A stretch of 64,000 nucleotides of DNA, taken from Pedobacter sp. KBS0701 (GTDB lineage Bacteria > Bacteroidota > Bacteroidia > Sphingobacteriales > Sphingobacteriaceae). Positions 43,134-51,895 of the stretch are shown piece by piece; position 1 is the stretch's first letter; each line of letters starts with the position of its first letter. Both the position numbers and the translations under genes were made by a program. The notes under the pieces are model-generated. The model was not told where the DNA came from and ran no database searches. It saw nothing but the letters and a program-made list of their open reading frames with translations. The stretch lies in assembly GCF_005938645.2 (NCBI RefSeq), contig NZ_CP042171.1, positions 5,828,001 through 5,892,000 on the forward strand, read 5' to 3'.

Positions 43134-43328
43134 TTATTTTTTCCAGCCTTTCTGCATTTTTTTGTAGGCCTTTTTGCTAATTTTTGATTTCTTCTTTGAT
43201 CTTGATTTGCCTTTTTTCTTTCGGGCATTAATGTTATTTACCAACGAATTTTTAACGCCCAGCTTATTCTTTTTCTTGCTTTTCTTTTTATCCTTTTCCT
43301 TTTTGTTTTTTTTCTTTGCCTTTGCCAT
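43134..43328 (-). CDS. Small Lys/Ser-rich basic protein
   Basis: 64 residues, about half Lys, with Ser/Asn (MAKAKKKNKKEKDKKKSKKK and a C-terminal KKAYKKMQKGWKK). A codon-normal core (NKLGVKNSLVNNINARK) between the Lys runs makes it look like a real gene. Such proteins are usually nucleic-acid binding. There is no known family. It lies between hxlR and the divergent SDR gene. Confidence 0.55.
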   Translation of the reverse strand: MAKAKKKNKKEKDKKKSKKKNKLGVKNSLVNNINARKKKGKSRSKKKSKISKKAYKKMQKGWKK

Positions 43329-43482
43329 GATAAATTTAACTGATTACCTTTATTTAACATTATATCTCCTAAAAAGGTTCCAATAAAATTCTATGAGCTT
43401 TTTAACAAAGAAAATTGAGCCTTTTAACAAAGCTTTCCTTTGCTGTTCAATCTACCTTTGATTTATTAAATAATAGGAAAAA

Positions 43483-44361
43483 ATGAAAAAAGTTTGGTTT
43501 ATAACAGGTAGTTCCCGTGGATTGGGACGTGACCTAACTGCGCAGGTACTGGCAAAAGGCGATTTGGTTGCTGCAACAGCAAGAAATACCGATGCTTTAA
43601 AAGGCTTTGTAGAAAAATATACTGATCAGATTCTGCCAATTACATTAGATGTTACCGATTACGATCAGGTTCACTTGGCGGTTGAATCTACCATTGCACA
43701 CTTTGGTAAAATAGATGTCTTGGTGAACAATGCTGGCTTTGGTATAGTGGGCGCAGCCGAAGCTTTTACCGAAGATCAGGTTCGCAGTCAGTTCGAAACA
43801 AATTTATATGCACCGATAGAGATTACCAGAGCAGTATTGCCATTTATGCGCAAACAAGGTTCGGGCAGAATTCTTCAGATCAGCTCAATAGGTGGGCGTG
43901 TGGGGAATGCCGGAGTGAGTATTTATCAGGCAGCAAAATTTGGCCTTAGCGGCTTTAGTGAAGCGCTGGCGAAAGAAGTAATTGAATTGGGGATTTATGT
44001 AACCAGTGTAGAACCTGGTGGTTTCCGTACCGATTGGGCAGGCGCTTCAATGTCTTATGCACCACATATTGCAGGGTACGAAAATACTGTAGGGAAACGA
44101 GCTGATTTTTTTCAGAGCGGTAATTTTGTGCCGATGGGCGATCCGGAGAAGGCAGCCAGAGCAATGCTTGATCTTGTAGAAAATCCTGAGCCCCCGATAC
44201 ATTTAGTATTTGGAAGCGAAGCTATTGGGATGCTTAAACATGCCGATGCTGCCAGAACTGCAGAAATGGAAAAATGGATGGAGGTAAGTTTATCAACAGA
44301 TCATGATGAAGCAGAGAATTTTTTAGCCACTGACTTGGGTAAATCTTTTATAAAGAAATAA
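43483..44361 (+). CDS. Short-chain dehydrogenase/reductase
   Basis: NAD(P)-dependent classical SDR. The 292-residue product has the cofactor motif TGSSRGLGRD (8-17), NNAGFG (about 84-89), the catalytic Ser in LQISSIGGR and the Tyr/Lys pair in YQAAKFGLSG. The acidic/basic residue after the second strand (TARNTDALK) suggests NADP. A C-terminal extension beyond 250 residues is seen in the group annotated SDR family oxidoreductase. A -7-like TACCTTTG lies at 43453-43460. Probably controlled by the divergent HxlR gene. Confidence 0.92.
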   Translation: MKKVWFITGSSRGLGRDLTAQVLAKGDLVAATARNTDALKGFVEKYTDQILPITLDVTDYDQVHLAVESTIAHFGKIDVLVNNAGFGIVGAAEAFTEDQVRSQFETNLYAPIEITRAVLPFMRKQGSGRILQISSIGGRVGNAGVSIYQAAKFGLSGFSEALAKEVIELGIYVTSVEPGGFRTDWAGASMSYAPHIAGYENTVGKRADFFQSGNFVPMGDPEKAARAMLDLVENPEPPIHLVFGSEAIGMLKHADAARTAEMEKWMEVSLSTDHDEAENFLATDLGKSFIKK

Positions 44362-44371
44362 TTGGTTGTAT

Positions 44372-44520
44372 TGTCATTTCGAGCGGAGTGCAATGCAGTC
44401 TGGAAATCTATTAAATATCCATCCATATTTGGCGGTACGTCATTCCCAACTTGATTGGGAATCTTAATGCTATTACCAGGTTTGATTAGCATTAAGATTC
44501 CCGTCTGCATGGGGATGACG
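44372..44520. repeat. Composite interspersed element with a long imperfect palindrome
   Basis: Left part 44372-44413 is a copy of the dispersed repeat (GTCATTTCGAGCGGAGTGCA). Right part 44438-44520 is a long palindrome: CGTCATTCCC (44438-44447) pairs with GGGGATGACG (44511-44520), and GGGAATCTTAATGCT (44457-44471) pairs perfectly with AGCATTAAGATTCCC (44488-44502). It lies between the SDR and AraC genes and could also end SDR transcription. Confidence 0.75.
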
Positions 44521-44555
44521 ATTGTCTCACTATAAAACCTTAAATTTGATCTAAC

Positions 44556-45359
44556 ATGTCAAATCAAGCCAGACGTCCAGATATCCTGTATTCCTGCTAT
44601 GCGCATAAAAGTAGCGAGGGCGAACAGTTTATCCCCAATCATTCGGTAGGATTAGTTATTGCAGGTACTTCTGAGATTTTTATCGGTGGAGAGAAATTTG
44701 TATTTTCTGATGGCAATTTTAGATTTTTCAGGCGTAATCAACTGGCCAGGTATACTAAATATCCACCTGCAGACGGGGAATTTAAATCCATCAGCATCAA
44801 TATTGATCAGGAGATTTTGCACAGCATTAGCAACGAATATGATTTGCATATAGAAAAGCCTAATCATGATCTTAAAGGTCTAGCACTCGAGCCTAATAGC
44901 TTGCTGAAGAATTATATCGATTCGATATGGCCGTATTTGGCCGGAAATAATGGGTTTAACAAGGCTTTAGTTGACTTAAAGGTTAAGGAAGTGGTCATGA
45001 TCTTATTGCAGACCAATCCGATGCTGAAAGATGTGCTTTTTGATTTCTCTGAACCTGGGAAAATTGACCTGGAAGCATACATGAATGCCAATTACAAATT
45101 CAACGTTGATATTAGTCGCTTTGCTTATTTAACGGGAAGAAGTTTAGCCACATTTAAAAGAGACTTTGAAAAGATTTTTAATCTTTCGCCCAATCGCTGG
45201 CTGCAGAAAAAGCGTTTAAATGATGCCTATTATCTGATTACTGAGAAGGGCTGGAAATCGTCGGATGTTTATCTTGAGGTTGGTTTTAAAGATTTATCGC
45301 ATTTCTCTTTTGCATTTAAAAAGGCTTATGGCAGGTCTCCATCGCATATTGGTAATTAA
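44556..45359 (+). CDS. AraC-family transcriptional regulator
   Basis: 267 residues. The N-terminal half is a cupin-like sensing domain (SVGLVIAGTSEIFIGGEKFV). The C-terminal two-HTH domain (about 165-265) includes DISRFAYLTGRSLATFKRDF, FNLSPNRWLQKKRLNDAYYL and FKDLSHFSFAFKKAYGRSPS, the last being the family signature. It follows the SDR gene in the same direction after a repeat, so it may regulate it or neighbouring stress genes. Confidence 0.93.
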   Translation: MSNQARRPDILYSCYAHKSSEGEQFIPNHSVGLVIAGTSEIFIGGEKFVFSDGNFRFFRRNQLARYTKYPPADGEFKSISINIDQEILHSISNEYDLHIEKPNHDLKGLALEPNSLLKNYIDSIWPYLAGNNGFNKALVDLKVKEVVMILLQTNPMLKDVLFDFSEPGKIDLEAYMNANYKFNVDISRFAYLTGRSLATFKRDFEKIFNLSPNRWLQKKRLNDAYYLITEKGWKSSDVYLEVGFKDLSHFSFAFKKAYGRSPSHIGN

Positions 45360-45426
45360 TTTTCTTCGTTGTACCTGAAACAAAAAGCGCCAACCCTGGA
45401 AGATTGATGCTTTTAAATGCGTTTTA

Positions 45427-45651
45427 TTAAACTTTTTTAGGAGGAAGATCGAATGCAATGGCCTCATGCTCAAAATGGCCATTGTGTGCGCCATCGCAAA
45501 AAGGTTTATTTTTAGATAAACCGCAACGGCAGATCGAAAGTACTTCTCTGCCCTGTAAGCCATAAACGTTTCCGTTTCTATCTACAATTTCGAAATCGCC
45601 CTCAATTTTAACAGAGCCGTTATTGTTAATGGTAAGTTTTGTTTTAGACAT
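45427..45651 (-). CDS. CDGSH iron-sulfur domain protein
   Basis: Small [2Fe-2S] protein of the mitoNEET-like CDGSH family. The start at 45651 (MSKTKLTINNNGSVKIEG) is preferred over one 21 bp earlier. The 74-residue product has the cluster ligands in CRCGLSKNKPFCDGAH (three Cys and one His) and the preceding GREVLSI strand. Single CDGSH proteins take part in redox or iron handling. It is convergent with the AraC gene. Confidence 0.93.
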   Translation of the reverse strand: MSKTKLTINNNGSVKIEGDFEIVDRNGNVYGLQGREVLSICRCGLSKNKPFCDGAHNGHFEHEAIAFDLPPKKV

Positions 45652-45735
45652 GTTTTGTGATTTATCCGGCAAAAGTAAGCCATAAAAACCGCAATTTTTT
45701 TGCTGATTTCTATTTAGAAACGTTCTCCCTTGAAT

Positions 45736-46422
45736 CTATAAAGACTCTTTTTTGATCACATAAGCAATCATATCGGTTCTGATTTCGAAACCCAGTTTCT
45801 GATAGAGTTTGATCGCGCCTTCATTATCGTTGCGTACATGCAGAAAAGGAATTTCGTTGCGGAGCAATATACGCCTGATCTGTTCCTGAAGAATCTTAAA
45901 GGAATAGCCCTTCCCTAAATGATCAGGATGGGTACAAACTGCACTCACTTCACGGTAGGGGCTGGGGAAAAAGCGGTGACCAGCCATTGAAGCCAGTTTT
46001 CCATCCAGGAATATGCCGGTATAATTGCTCAATTCTATGGTTTTAGACAGGAAAGGTCCTGGTTTGGTCAATTCCACGAGATCAATCATCTCGGCAACAT
46101 GTTCAAGATCAAGGTCTGTAAGTCCGGCTCCATCTGAGTCAGGAATTTTTGTGTCTCTAAAAATAAACTGGAACATATTAATATGCGTCAATAATTTCCA
46201 CTGATCCGGAATTTCGACCGGTGTTTTTACGAAAAAAACAAACAGGCTTTCAGGAGGACTGATCTGATAAAGCGTATTTAAATCCTCCTGCGAATTATTC
46301 TTTAAGCCAGCAAAAGCAGTGATATCTTCGTTATAATATTTTACCGTTTCTACACCTTTCGCCAGGTGTTTATGGCCAGAAGTTAAAGCATAATAAATGG
46401 GATTATCCAATATATGTTCCAT
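45736..46422 (-). CDS. GNAT family N-acetyltransferase
   Basis: Acetyl-CoA-dependent acetyltransferase of FR47-like type. The 228-residue product has an N-terminal half without motif (about 1-110) and the C-terminal GNAT core: EVSAVCTHPDHLGKGYSFKI then LQEQIRRILLR for acetyl-CoA binding, and NEGAIKLYQKLGFEIRTDMI for the C-terminal strand-helix. The substrate is unknown. It is followed on the same strand by the CDGSH gene after 84 bp. Confidence 0.9.
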   Translation of the reverse strand: MEHILDNPIYYALTSGHKHLAKGVETVKYYNEDITAFAGLKNNSQEDLNTLYQISPPESLFVFFVKTPVEIPDQWKLLTHINMFQFIFRDTKIPDSDGAGLTDLDLEHVAEMIDLVELTKPGPFLSKTIELSNYTGIFLDGKLASMAGHRFFPSPYREVSAVCTHPDHLGKGYSFKILQEQIRRILLRNEIPFLHVRNDNEGAIKLYQKLGFEIRTDMIAYVIKKESL

Positions 46423-46497
46423 CTGGCAAAGATATTAAATCCTAAATCAGGAGAGGGTAAATTTTAACCGGATCAACTATAGGTTATCCCTGTGGTA

Positions 46498-47280
46498 TTA
46501 TTGATTCAAAAAAGTCTCTACCAAATGCGCCGTAATCGCTATCGTTTTGTCGCTTACATCCGGATTCAGGTTTTCACCGATCATAGCGCCATGCATACCC
46601 GGTAAAATAACCAGCTGCGCATTTGCAATCAATCTCGACATTTTAACCACATGTTCTGGCTTGATCACATCCTTATCTGCCACCATTAAAAGTGTATCGG
46701 AGGTAATTCCCCTCAGATCATCATCGCTGAGGTCGACAAAATCGAGCATGCGTTGTTTGTCTTTCTCAAACATGGTTTGCAGTGCCTTTTGATCTGGATT
46801 TACGGCTAGGAAAGCTGTTTTTAGTGGTTCAGGCATGTGGTCGATAGTGGCATCTCCAAAGCCATTATAAAAGCCATCAGTTAAACCTTCCCGTTGGTAA
46901 TTTGCAGAAATCACGATGATTTTATTTACTACATCGGGATAATGGGCAGCAATATGCAGCGTGGTAGTGCCACCATTACTAAAGCCTAAAAAATTGGCCT
47001 TTGCTATTTGGAGTTGATTTAATAAAGTGGTCACATCTTTTGCGTCCTGCTCAAAAGATTCTGGCTGGTCCCGGTCGCTGGTTCTTCCATGGGCCTGAAG
47101 TTCAACTGCTACTACCTTGCCGCATTTGGCCAGATAAGGAATAAATCTGCCGAATGTTGATTGAATGGTGGAGCCGCCGCCATGGATCAGCACCAGGGGG
47201 ATTTCTCCATCACCGTAAATTTCGTAGTACATCTTAATGCCATTTATCTGCTCGTGTCCGGCTTTTTGATAAGCTTCCAT
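46498..47280 (-). CDS. Alpha/beta hydrolase
   Basis: 260 residues of the alpha/beta hydrolase fold. The oxyanion region is LVLIHGGGSTIQS, the nucleophile elbow is LGFSNGGTTTLHI (Ser about 99), an acid lies in LMVADKDVIKPE and the catalytic His in LPGMHGAMIG. There is no signal peptide. It resembles haloperoxidase/3-oxoadipate enol-lactonase-like esterases; the substrate is unknown. It stands alone. Confidence 0.92.
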   Translation of the reverse strand: MEAYQKAGHEQINGIKMYYEIYGDGEIPLVLIHGGGSTIQSTFGRFIPYLAKCGKVVAVELQAHGRTSDRDQPESFEQDAKDVTTLLNQLQIAKANFLGFSNGGTTTLHIAAHYPDVVNKIIVISANYQREGLTDGFYNGFGDATIDHMPEPLKTAFLAVNPDQKALQTMFEKDKQRMLDFVDLSDDDLRGITSDTLLMVADKDVIKPEHVVKMSRLIANAQLVILPGMHGAMIGENLNPDVSDKTIAITAHLVETFLNQ

Positions 47281-47422
47281 TGGTTTAGAATTTAAATTTT
47301 GCTAAACAAAGCTAAGCAAGGTAGCTGAAAACAAGGCACTCATAACAGACAAGTTTAGGGGTTTTTGAGCCATTCTAAAATACAGCATATAATGTATGGA
47401 ATCACTTCCATTTTTAGAAATT

Positions 47423-47451
47423 AAAAATGCCCGCGGTTTAAAATCGCGGAC
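47423..47451 (-). terminator. Probable terminator of the serine protease gene
   Basis: CCGCG (47431-47435) and CGCGG (47445-47449), extended by neighbouring pairs. On the minus strand it is followed by a GCATTTTTAA tail, about 40 bp after the protease stop. Confidence 0.6.
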
Positions 47452-47492
47452 ATCTGAGCGTGTTGTTATAACTAAAACAGTGGCAATAAATT

Positions 47493-48401
47493 TTAGTGAT
47501 TTGATCCTGATCGAAGCAGTTTCCACAAGGATTCTACAGGTATCGTATTTTTGATTACCATCTGCACACTGGGATTCGTTTCGCTATGGGTAAACATTTT
47601 AGTGTTGGATACTGTTCCCACCACACGTCCGTAAATATCAAGTACTGGCCCACCGCTTGAGCCAGTTGCATAATCTGCCGAAATAGCCATCATTTCCCTA
47701 AAAAAATGTTTTTCTGCTGTTCCGGCTTCTTCCATATATTTGTTGGTTACAATGCCCTCACTAAAGAAATAATGCATGCCTTTAGGATGACCAAGCACAT
47801 AAATGCGATCGCCGACTTGCGCTGCATCAGCCAGTGTCAGTGCTGGAAATTTCTCTCCGTTTGTTTCCACCTGTATTACCGCAAGATCATTTTCCTTCGA
47901 GGCAGCTAGTATAGATTTAACAGCGTAAACCTGTCCGTTTGCCAAACGAATCGTAAAAGCCAATGGTTTATAACCATCTTTCATATCTGCATAGGTAAGT
48001 GCTACATGATAATTGGTAACCACTATACCATTGGGATCAATAATATATCCGCTTGATTCACTGATGTGTGCATTAGAGCACCTAGGGCACAGGTAGGAGC
48101 AACCCACTACTATAGTTGATTTTTTAGCAAGTGTATAAAGTTCGTGGCCTGTAATTGGTTTTTTTGGCGACTTTGCATAACTAATATCCACCAGTTGGTG
48201 TGGTGAGGTTAGGGCCATCAGCGCATCCGGTGCGGAAATCGTACTTCCTTTTTTTAATAAGGCGTTAATACTTTCCTGATAGTCGCTAAGCACTTTTTTA
48301 TCATCGGTAAATTCCTGTGCACTGGTAGAAAAGGCCATCAATAATAAACCTGATAGCAAGACGATCAACTGCAATTCTTTTCTGATTTTTAATACATTCA
48401 T
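47493..48401 (-). CDS. Secreted trypsin-like serine protease (S1C, no PDZ)
   Basis: 302 residues with a signal peptide (LQLIVLLSGLLLMAFSTSAQ). The triad is present: His in GIVVTNYHVALTYAD, Asp in KENDLAVIQVE and Ser in YATGSSGGPVLD. Unlike HtrA there is no PDZ domain, and a CSYLCPRCSN cluster before the catalytic domain could bind metal or form disulfides. It lies downstream of the Sus-type locus on the same strand, separated by 64 bp and a hairpin, so its membership of that operon is uncertain. Confidence 0.88.
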   Translation of the reverse strand: MNVLKIRKELQLIVLLSGLLLMAFSTSAQEFTDDKKVLSDYQESINALLKKGSTISAPDALMALTSPHQLVDISYAKSPKKPITGHELYTLAKKSTIVVGCSYLCPRCSNAHISESSGYIIDPNGIVVTNYHVALTYADMKDGYKPLAFTIRLANGQVYAVKSILAASKENDLAVIQVETNGEKFPALTLADAAQVGDRIYVLGHPKGMHYFFSEGIVTNKYMEEAGTAEKHFFREMMAISADYATGSSGGPVLDIYGRVVGTVSNTKMFTHSETNPSVQMVIKNTIPVESLWKLLRSGSNH

Positions 48402-48416
48402 TGATGTTTGAGTAAT

Positions 48417-48443
48417 GTCCGGCCGGTGATTCTTCAGCCGGAC
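48417..48443. terminator. GC-rich hairpin after the Sus-type operon
   Basis: GTCCGGC (48417-48423) and GCCGGAC (48437-48443), perfect 7-bp stem, 23 bp after the thioredoxin gene. No T-run, so it may be a weak or Rho-assisted terminator, or a processing site before the protease gene. Confidence 0.4.
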
Positions 48444-48465
48444 AAGTTAAGATCATTCTGGCAGG

Positions 48466-49557
48466 TTATTTTGTTCTGTCTATTTTTTCCTGATAAGACT
48501 TAGCCTCTTTAATTAAAGATTTATTCTTATTTTCAAAATAAGCTCTAATGGCTGCCTTTTGCTCAGGACTAGCCTTAGCTGCATTTGTCATTAAAATACC
48601 CTCCAAAATGCCCTTATATGGCGATGTGGTTGGTAAATTTGCAATATGGCGATTGAAATATCGGGTCATACCATCCAGGTCTTTATTTACCACAAAAAGG
48701 GCGATGCGGCACATGTGGTTTTGAGCATCATTCGGGGGTAATTTGAGTAAGCCGATGGTATAGGCTACATCTTCTACTTCCTGAGGAGTATAAAATACAT
48801 TGTACTTTGCACCAGTTTCAGTAGCAATGCCATACATGTCTTTACGTACTTTATCAAAAAGAATCTGATTGGTAACTTCTGTCCCTAAAGCCTGGTCGAT
48901 ACTGCCTTTTTCCATCATCAACTTTTTGAAAAATGGACTTCCAAATTTGGTTGTCCCTAAGGCAAGTTCCAAATAATCTTTGCTAAACCGTTCAAAGTCT
49001 TGGGCATTTTCAAATAATTCATCTAGTACAGGTGTAGGGTCCTTTGAATTCTGATAGAGTGCGAGGGCATAAGGCAAACCCGTACGCATTTGTTTATCAG
49101 CGTCATAAGCGGTTTTTAGTCCTGGAAGCGTATTTTTTGGGTCAAGTGCAACTTTTACCTTTTCAATAAATTCCTGTGCGGTTGATTTACCAACCACGCG
49201 ATTAATTTCTTGGCCCTGAGCATTCAATATCAGGAAAGTAGGGTAAGCCTTTACATTATATTTTTTTGCAAGTTCTTTTCCTTCACCTTTTTCCATATCA
49301 AATTTTACAGATACAAATTTGGGGTTGAAATAATCTCCGGCAATTTTTTTTGGAAATTCGTAAGAAGCCATCTCCACACAGGGAATGCACCAGGTAGTAT
49401 AACAATCCATCAAGATAAGTTTGGGATTTGCAGGATTACCAGCTATATTCATGGCTTCCTGCATTGTGATGGTTTGAAAATTGATGCCCTGAGCCCGGGC
49501 AGGCCGCCAGCTCAGGATGCTTAAACAAACTGTTAAACATATAATTAGTTTTTTCAT
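48466..49557 (-). CDS. Periplasmic thioredoxin-domain protein
   Basis: 363 residues. A signal peptide (about 1-22, ending RPARAQG) is followed by a thioredoxin fold with the active-site motif CYTTWCIPCVEM (CxxC) and the cis-Pro region VKAYPTFLILNAQGQE. A helical C-terminal domain of about 220 residues, without known motifs, resembles repeats in similar Bacteroidota proteins. Its start overlaps the TlpA-type gene by 4 bp. A role in disulfide handling for the exported proteins of this locus is inferred. Confidence 0.87.
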   Translation of the reverse strand: MKKLIICLTVCLSILSWRPARAQGINFQTITMQEAMNIAGNPANPKLILMDCYTTWCIPCVEMASYEFPKKIAGDYFNPKFVSVKFDMEKGEGKELAKKYNVKAYPTFLILNAQGQEINRVVGKSTAQEFIEKVKVALDPKNTLPGLKTAYDADKQMRTGLPYALALYQNSKDPTPVLDELFENAQDFERFSKDYLELALGTTKFGSPFFKKLMMEKGSIDQALGTEVTNQILFDKVRKDMYGIATETGAKYNVFYTPQEVEDVAYTIGLLKLPPNDAQNHMCRIALFVVNKDLDGMTRYFNRHIANLPTTSPYKGILEGILMTNAAKASPEQKAAIRAYFENKNKSLIKEAKSYQEKIDRTK

Positions 49558-50927
49558 TTCGATTTAGACGTTTGGTTATTATTTAAAGTTGATTCGATTA
49601 GCGCTTTCAATTTAGGGTCAGACGGACGGGGTGCCTGGAAATTTACCATTTTTCCATTTTGGTCAATCAGGATGAATCTTGGTATTTCTGTTACCTCATA
49701 ATCGCCAATCATTGATCCTTTATTGTTGGTAAACAGTTGAAGTCCAGATAATTTTTTCTCATCTACCATTTTTTGCCATTTCGCTTGATCTGTATCAATA
49801 GAAAGGCTGATAAAGACAATGTTTTTGCCTTCAAATGATTTTTCCAATTCTTCTAATGCCGGCTGTTCTTTCAAACATGGAACACACCAGGTGGCCCACA
49901 GATCAAGCAATACCACTTTGCCCAGATTGTCGGTTAAACGGTGGATCTTCCCGTTCGCATCAGGATAAGCAAAATCGATCGATTCGCCGCCAGGTTCTTG
50001 CAAACGTGCACGATTTAGTAATATTTTTATCTTCTCCTTTTGCTGCTTCGTTACCATATAAGGTTCATTGCGCTCCAGAAATTTAACCAGGTTTGCCGTT
50101 GCCCCTCTTTCAGCCTGTGCCAGGATAAGTTTTGCTTTAAGTTCTTTGTCTGTTATCTCTGGGATGAGCATATCTACAGCCATTCCTTGTTTACCATCAT
50201 AAATAATATGTTTTACAAAGGCATGGTAAAGCATATAATGATAACCCATAGGAAGTGTCCAGATATTACCATCTGCCCATTTCTCATCATTATAAAATTT
50301 TACAAGGCTCTCAGGGTATTCCGCTTGCTTTCCAATGTTTAAACCAGAAGCGGTAGGAATAATCACGTCATATTTGTAGCTATAGGTTAAGAAATATTTA
50401 GCTTGTTTATCAAAAGCCGCATTTCCGGTATTGATGTTTTTAATAAATTGCTGAACGGGTGCTTTCAATGAGTCGATAACTTTAAGATAACCGGCAGAAG
50501 GTAACCGATAGCCATCTTTGGTGTAACCGTAAGTTCTTAATGGCTTAATCATTTTATACCAATCGGCAAATACCTGGTTTTCTTTGTTGACTGTGCCCGA
50601 ATAAACGATTTGTCCATCACCGGCATCTATATTCAACTCGTCACCGGCTTTCAGATATACCGCATATTGTTCGTCATATAGACCTACATATCGGATTGCA
50701 TTAAGATCTTCTTTCTTCACCTCTCCACGGAAGATTTGATCTTGTCTACTTTTTACCATCGGTAAAATGACCTGGATTTCACCTTCTTCGGGTTTGGAAA
50801 ATAAGACCTCCTGAGTTTCTTTGCCATTTGGTAAAAGTTTATGAAACTTTCCTTTGATAATCGCAGTTTGTGCCCACGTGGATGCCGATATGGTCAGCAT
50901 CATGGAAAAAAATAGTGTTTTTTTCAT
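49554..50927 (-). CDS. TlpA-family periplasmic disulfide reductase
   Basis: 457 residues. A signal peptide (about 1-19, ending STWA) is followed by an N-terminal beta-rich DUF4369-like region and a helical middle section. The C-terminal AhpC/TSA-TlpA domain (about 320-450) has WATWCVPCLKEQPAL as redox motif and VTEIPRFILIDQNGKMVNF with the cis-Pro. It lies in the Sus-type operon 34 bp after the lipoprotein gene. Such TlpA proteins often accompany FecI/FecR-controlled SusCD loci in Sphingobacteriaceae. Confidence 0.9.
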   Translation of the reverse strand: MKKTLFFSMMLTISASTWAQTAIIKGKFHKLLPNGKETQEVLFSKPEEGEIQVILPMVKSRQDQIFRGEVKKEDLNAIRYVGLYDEQYAVYLKAGDELNIDAGDGQIVYSGTVNKENQVFADWYKMIKPLRTYGYTKDGYRLPSAGYLKVIDSLKAPVQQFIKNINTGNAAFDKQAKYFLTYSYKYDVIIPTASGLNIGKQAEYPESLVKFYNDEKWADGNIWTLPMGYHYMLYHAFVKHIIYDGKQGMAVDMLIPEITDKELKAKLILAQAERGATANLVKFLERNEPYMVTKQQKEKIKILLNRARLQEPGGESIDFAYPDANGKIHRLTDNLGKVVLLDLWATWCVPCLKEQPALEELEKSFEGKNIVFISLSIDTDQAKWQKMVDEKKLSGLQLFTNNKGSMIGDYEVTEIPRFILIDQNGKMVNFQAPRPSDPKLKALIESTLNNNQTSKSK

Positions 50928-50961
50928 TATTAGTTTGTAATTGTTTTTGATGAAGTATTTA

Positions 50962-51885
50962 TTAAGATTGTTTGATGCCGATACCAGTCAGAATTTGCCG
51001 GATGTAAGCGTATTTGATCAGAATATTAGGATATGCAGTATATTTTTGTTTGAATTCCGCATCAGTGTTTGCCATGGCAGCCTCAATGTACATTGATACG
51101 TCAAGCCAGGTAGAAATGGGTGAGGAGTTCGATATCCTGGTATCTGCCCCAAGAAAGCCAATGGCCTGTAAAGTGAGCGGAGTACCCGACGGTAGGCCAG
51201 TAACATAGGTGCTGGTTAAATAAAAAGTAGATAGTCCATAAGCGTCTCGGGTGGGTACAAACTTCCGCGATACTCCATAAAATTTATCCAGGATATCGGC
51301 ATATTTACTATCTAATACGGCATTCGTGAGGATGGCCCTCAAAATGGCAGCTTTATAGGTCACTTTTGTGGCTTGGCTCATCGTTGAAATTTTGGAAATT
51401 TGTGCAATAGCAACGGTATTGAAACCTTTGTAAGCATATGTTCCAAAGGCATTTGTATTCATATTTTCAACTAAAAGAATGCTCGGAACATGTATTTTCC
51501 CTATTATAGGCATAATTTCATTCCGTAAGAAGGTCAACGCTGCCGGAACATCTGCTTTATTACAATAGGTGAACGACTGTACCGCAGGTGGCGGACCACT
51601 TGGTATACCGCCCAGCGAATAGCTTAATGATAAAATTTCATAATGGGTATAAGTTTTACCGAAAACGTCTACACGCTTTTGAGTACCAATGGTGTCATTA
51701 ACAAATACCGGGATCCCTGTTTCTTTATAAAATTGAAAATTGGCATGAATTGTTGGGTCATTGGGGTTATCCTCCATGGCCAACCAATTTTTATCATAAT
51801 CAGGAAATTCGGTAAAAGGCTCTTTTCTGCAGGAAACCAGCGCAAGCGTGTAGCATGCTGCTATAATGAATAAGATATTTTTCAT
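50962..51885 (-). CDS. SusCD-associated lipoprotein resembling zinc metallohydrolase lipoproteins but without HExxH
   Basis: 307 residues from the ATG at 51885 (MKNILFIIAACYTLALVSCR), with lipobox ALVSC. Position (directly after SusD, before TlpA), size and the C-terminal pattern AYPNILIKYAYIRQILTGIG are like the substrate-import-associated zinc metallohydrolase lipoproteins of Bacteroidota. However, no HExxH occurs anywhere in the sequence. It is therefore either a catalytically dead member or a different surface lipoprotein. Outer-membrane location is expected from the operon. Confidence 0.65.
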   Translation of the reverse strand: MKNILFIIAACYTLALVSCRKEPFTEFPDYDKNWLAMEDNPNDPTIHANFQFYKETGIPVFVNDTIGTQKRVDVFGKTYTHYEILSLSYSLGGIPSGPPPAVQSFTYCNKADVPAALTFLRNEIMPIIGKIHVPSILLVENMNTNAFGTYAYKGFNTVAIAQISKISTMSQATKVTYKAAILRAILTNAVLDSKYADILDKFYGVSRKFVPTRDAYGLSTFYLTSTYVTGLPSGTPLTLQAIGFLGADTRISNSSPISTWLDVSMYIEAAMANTDAEFKQKYTAYPNILIKYAYIRQILTGIGIKQS

Positions 51886-51895
51886 CTTGATCAGG

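Noticed and set aside
47302..47526. 74-codon minus-strand frame overlapping the end of the serine protease gene
   Set aside because: It crosses the protease terminator in a different frame and shows no protein features.
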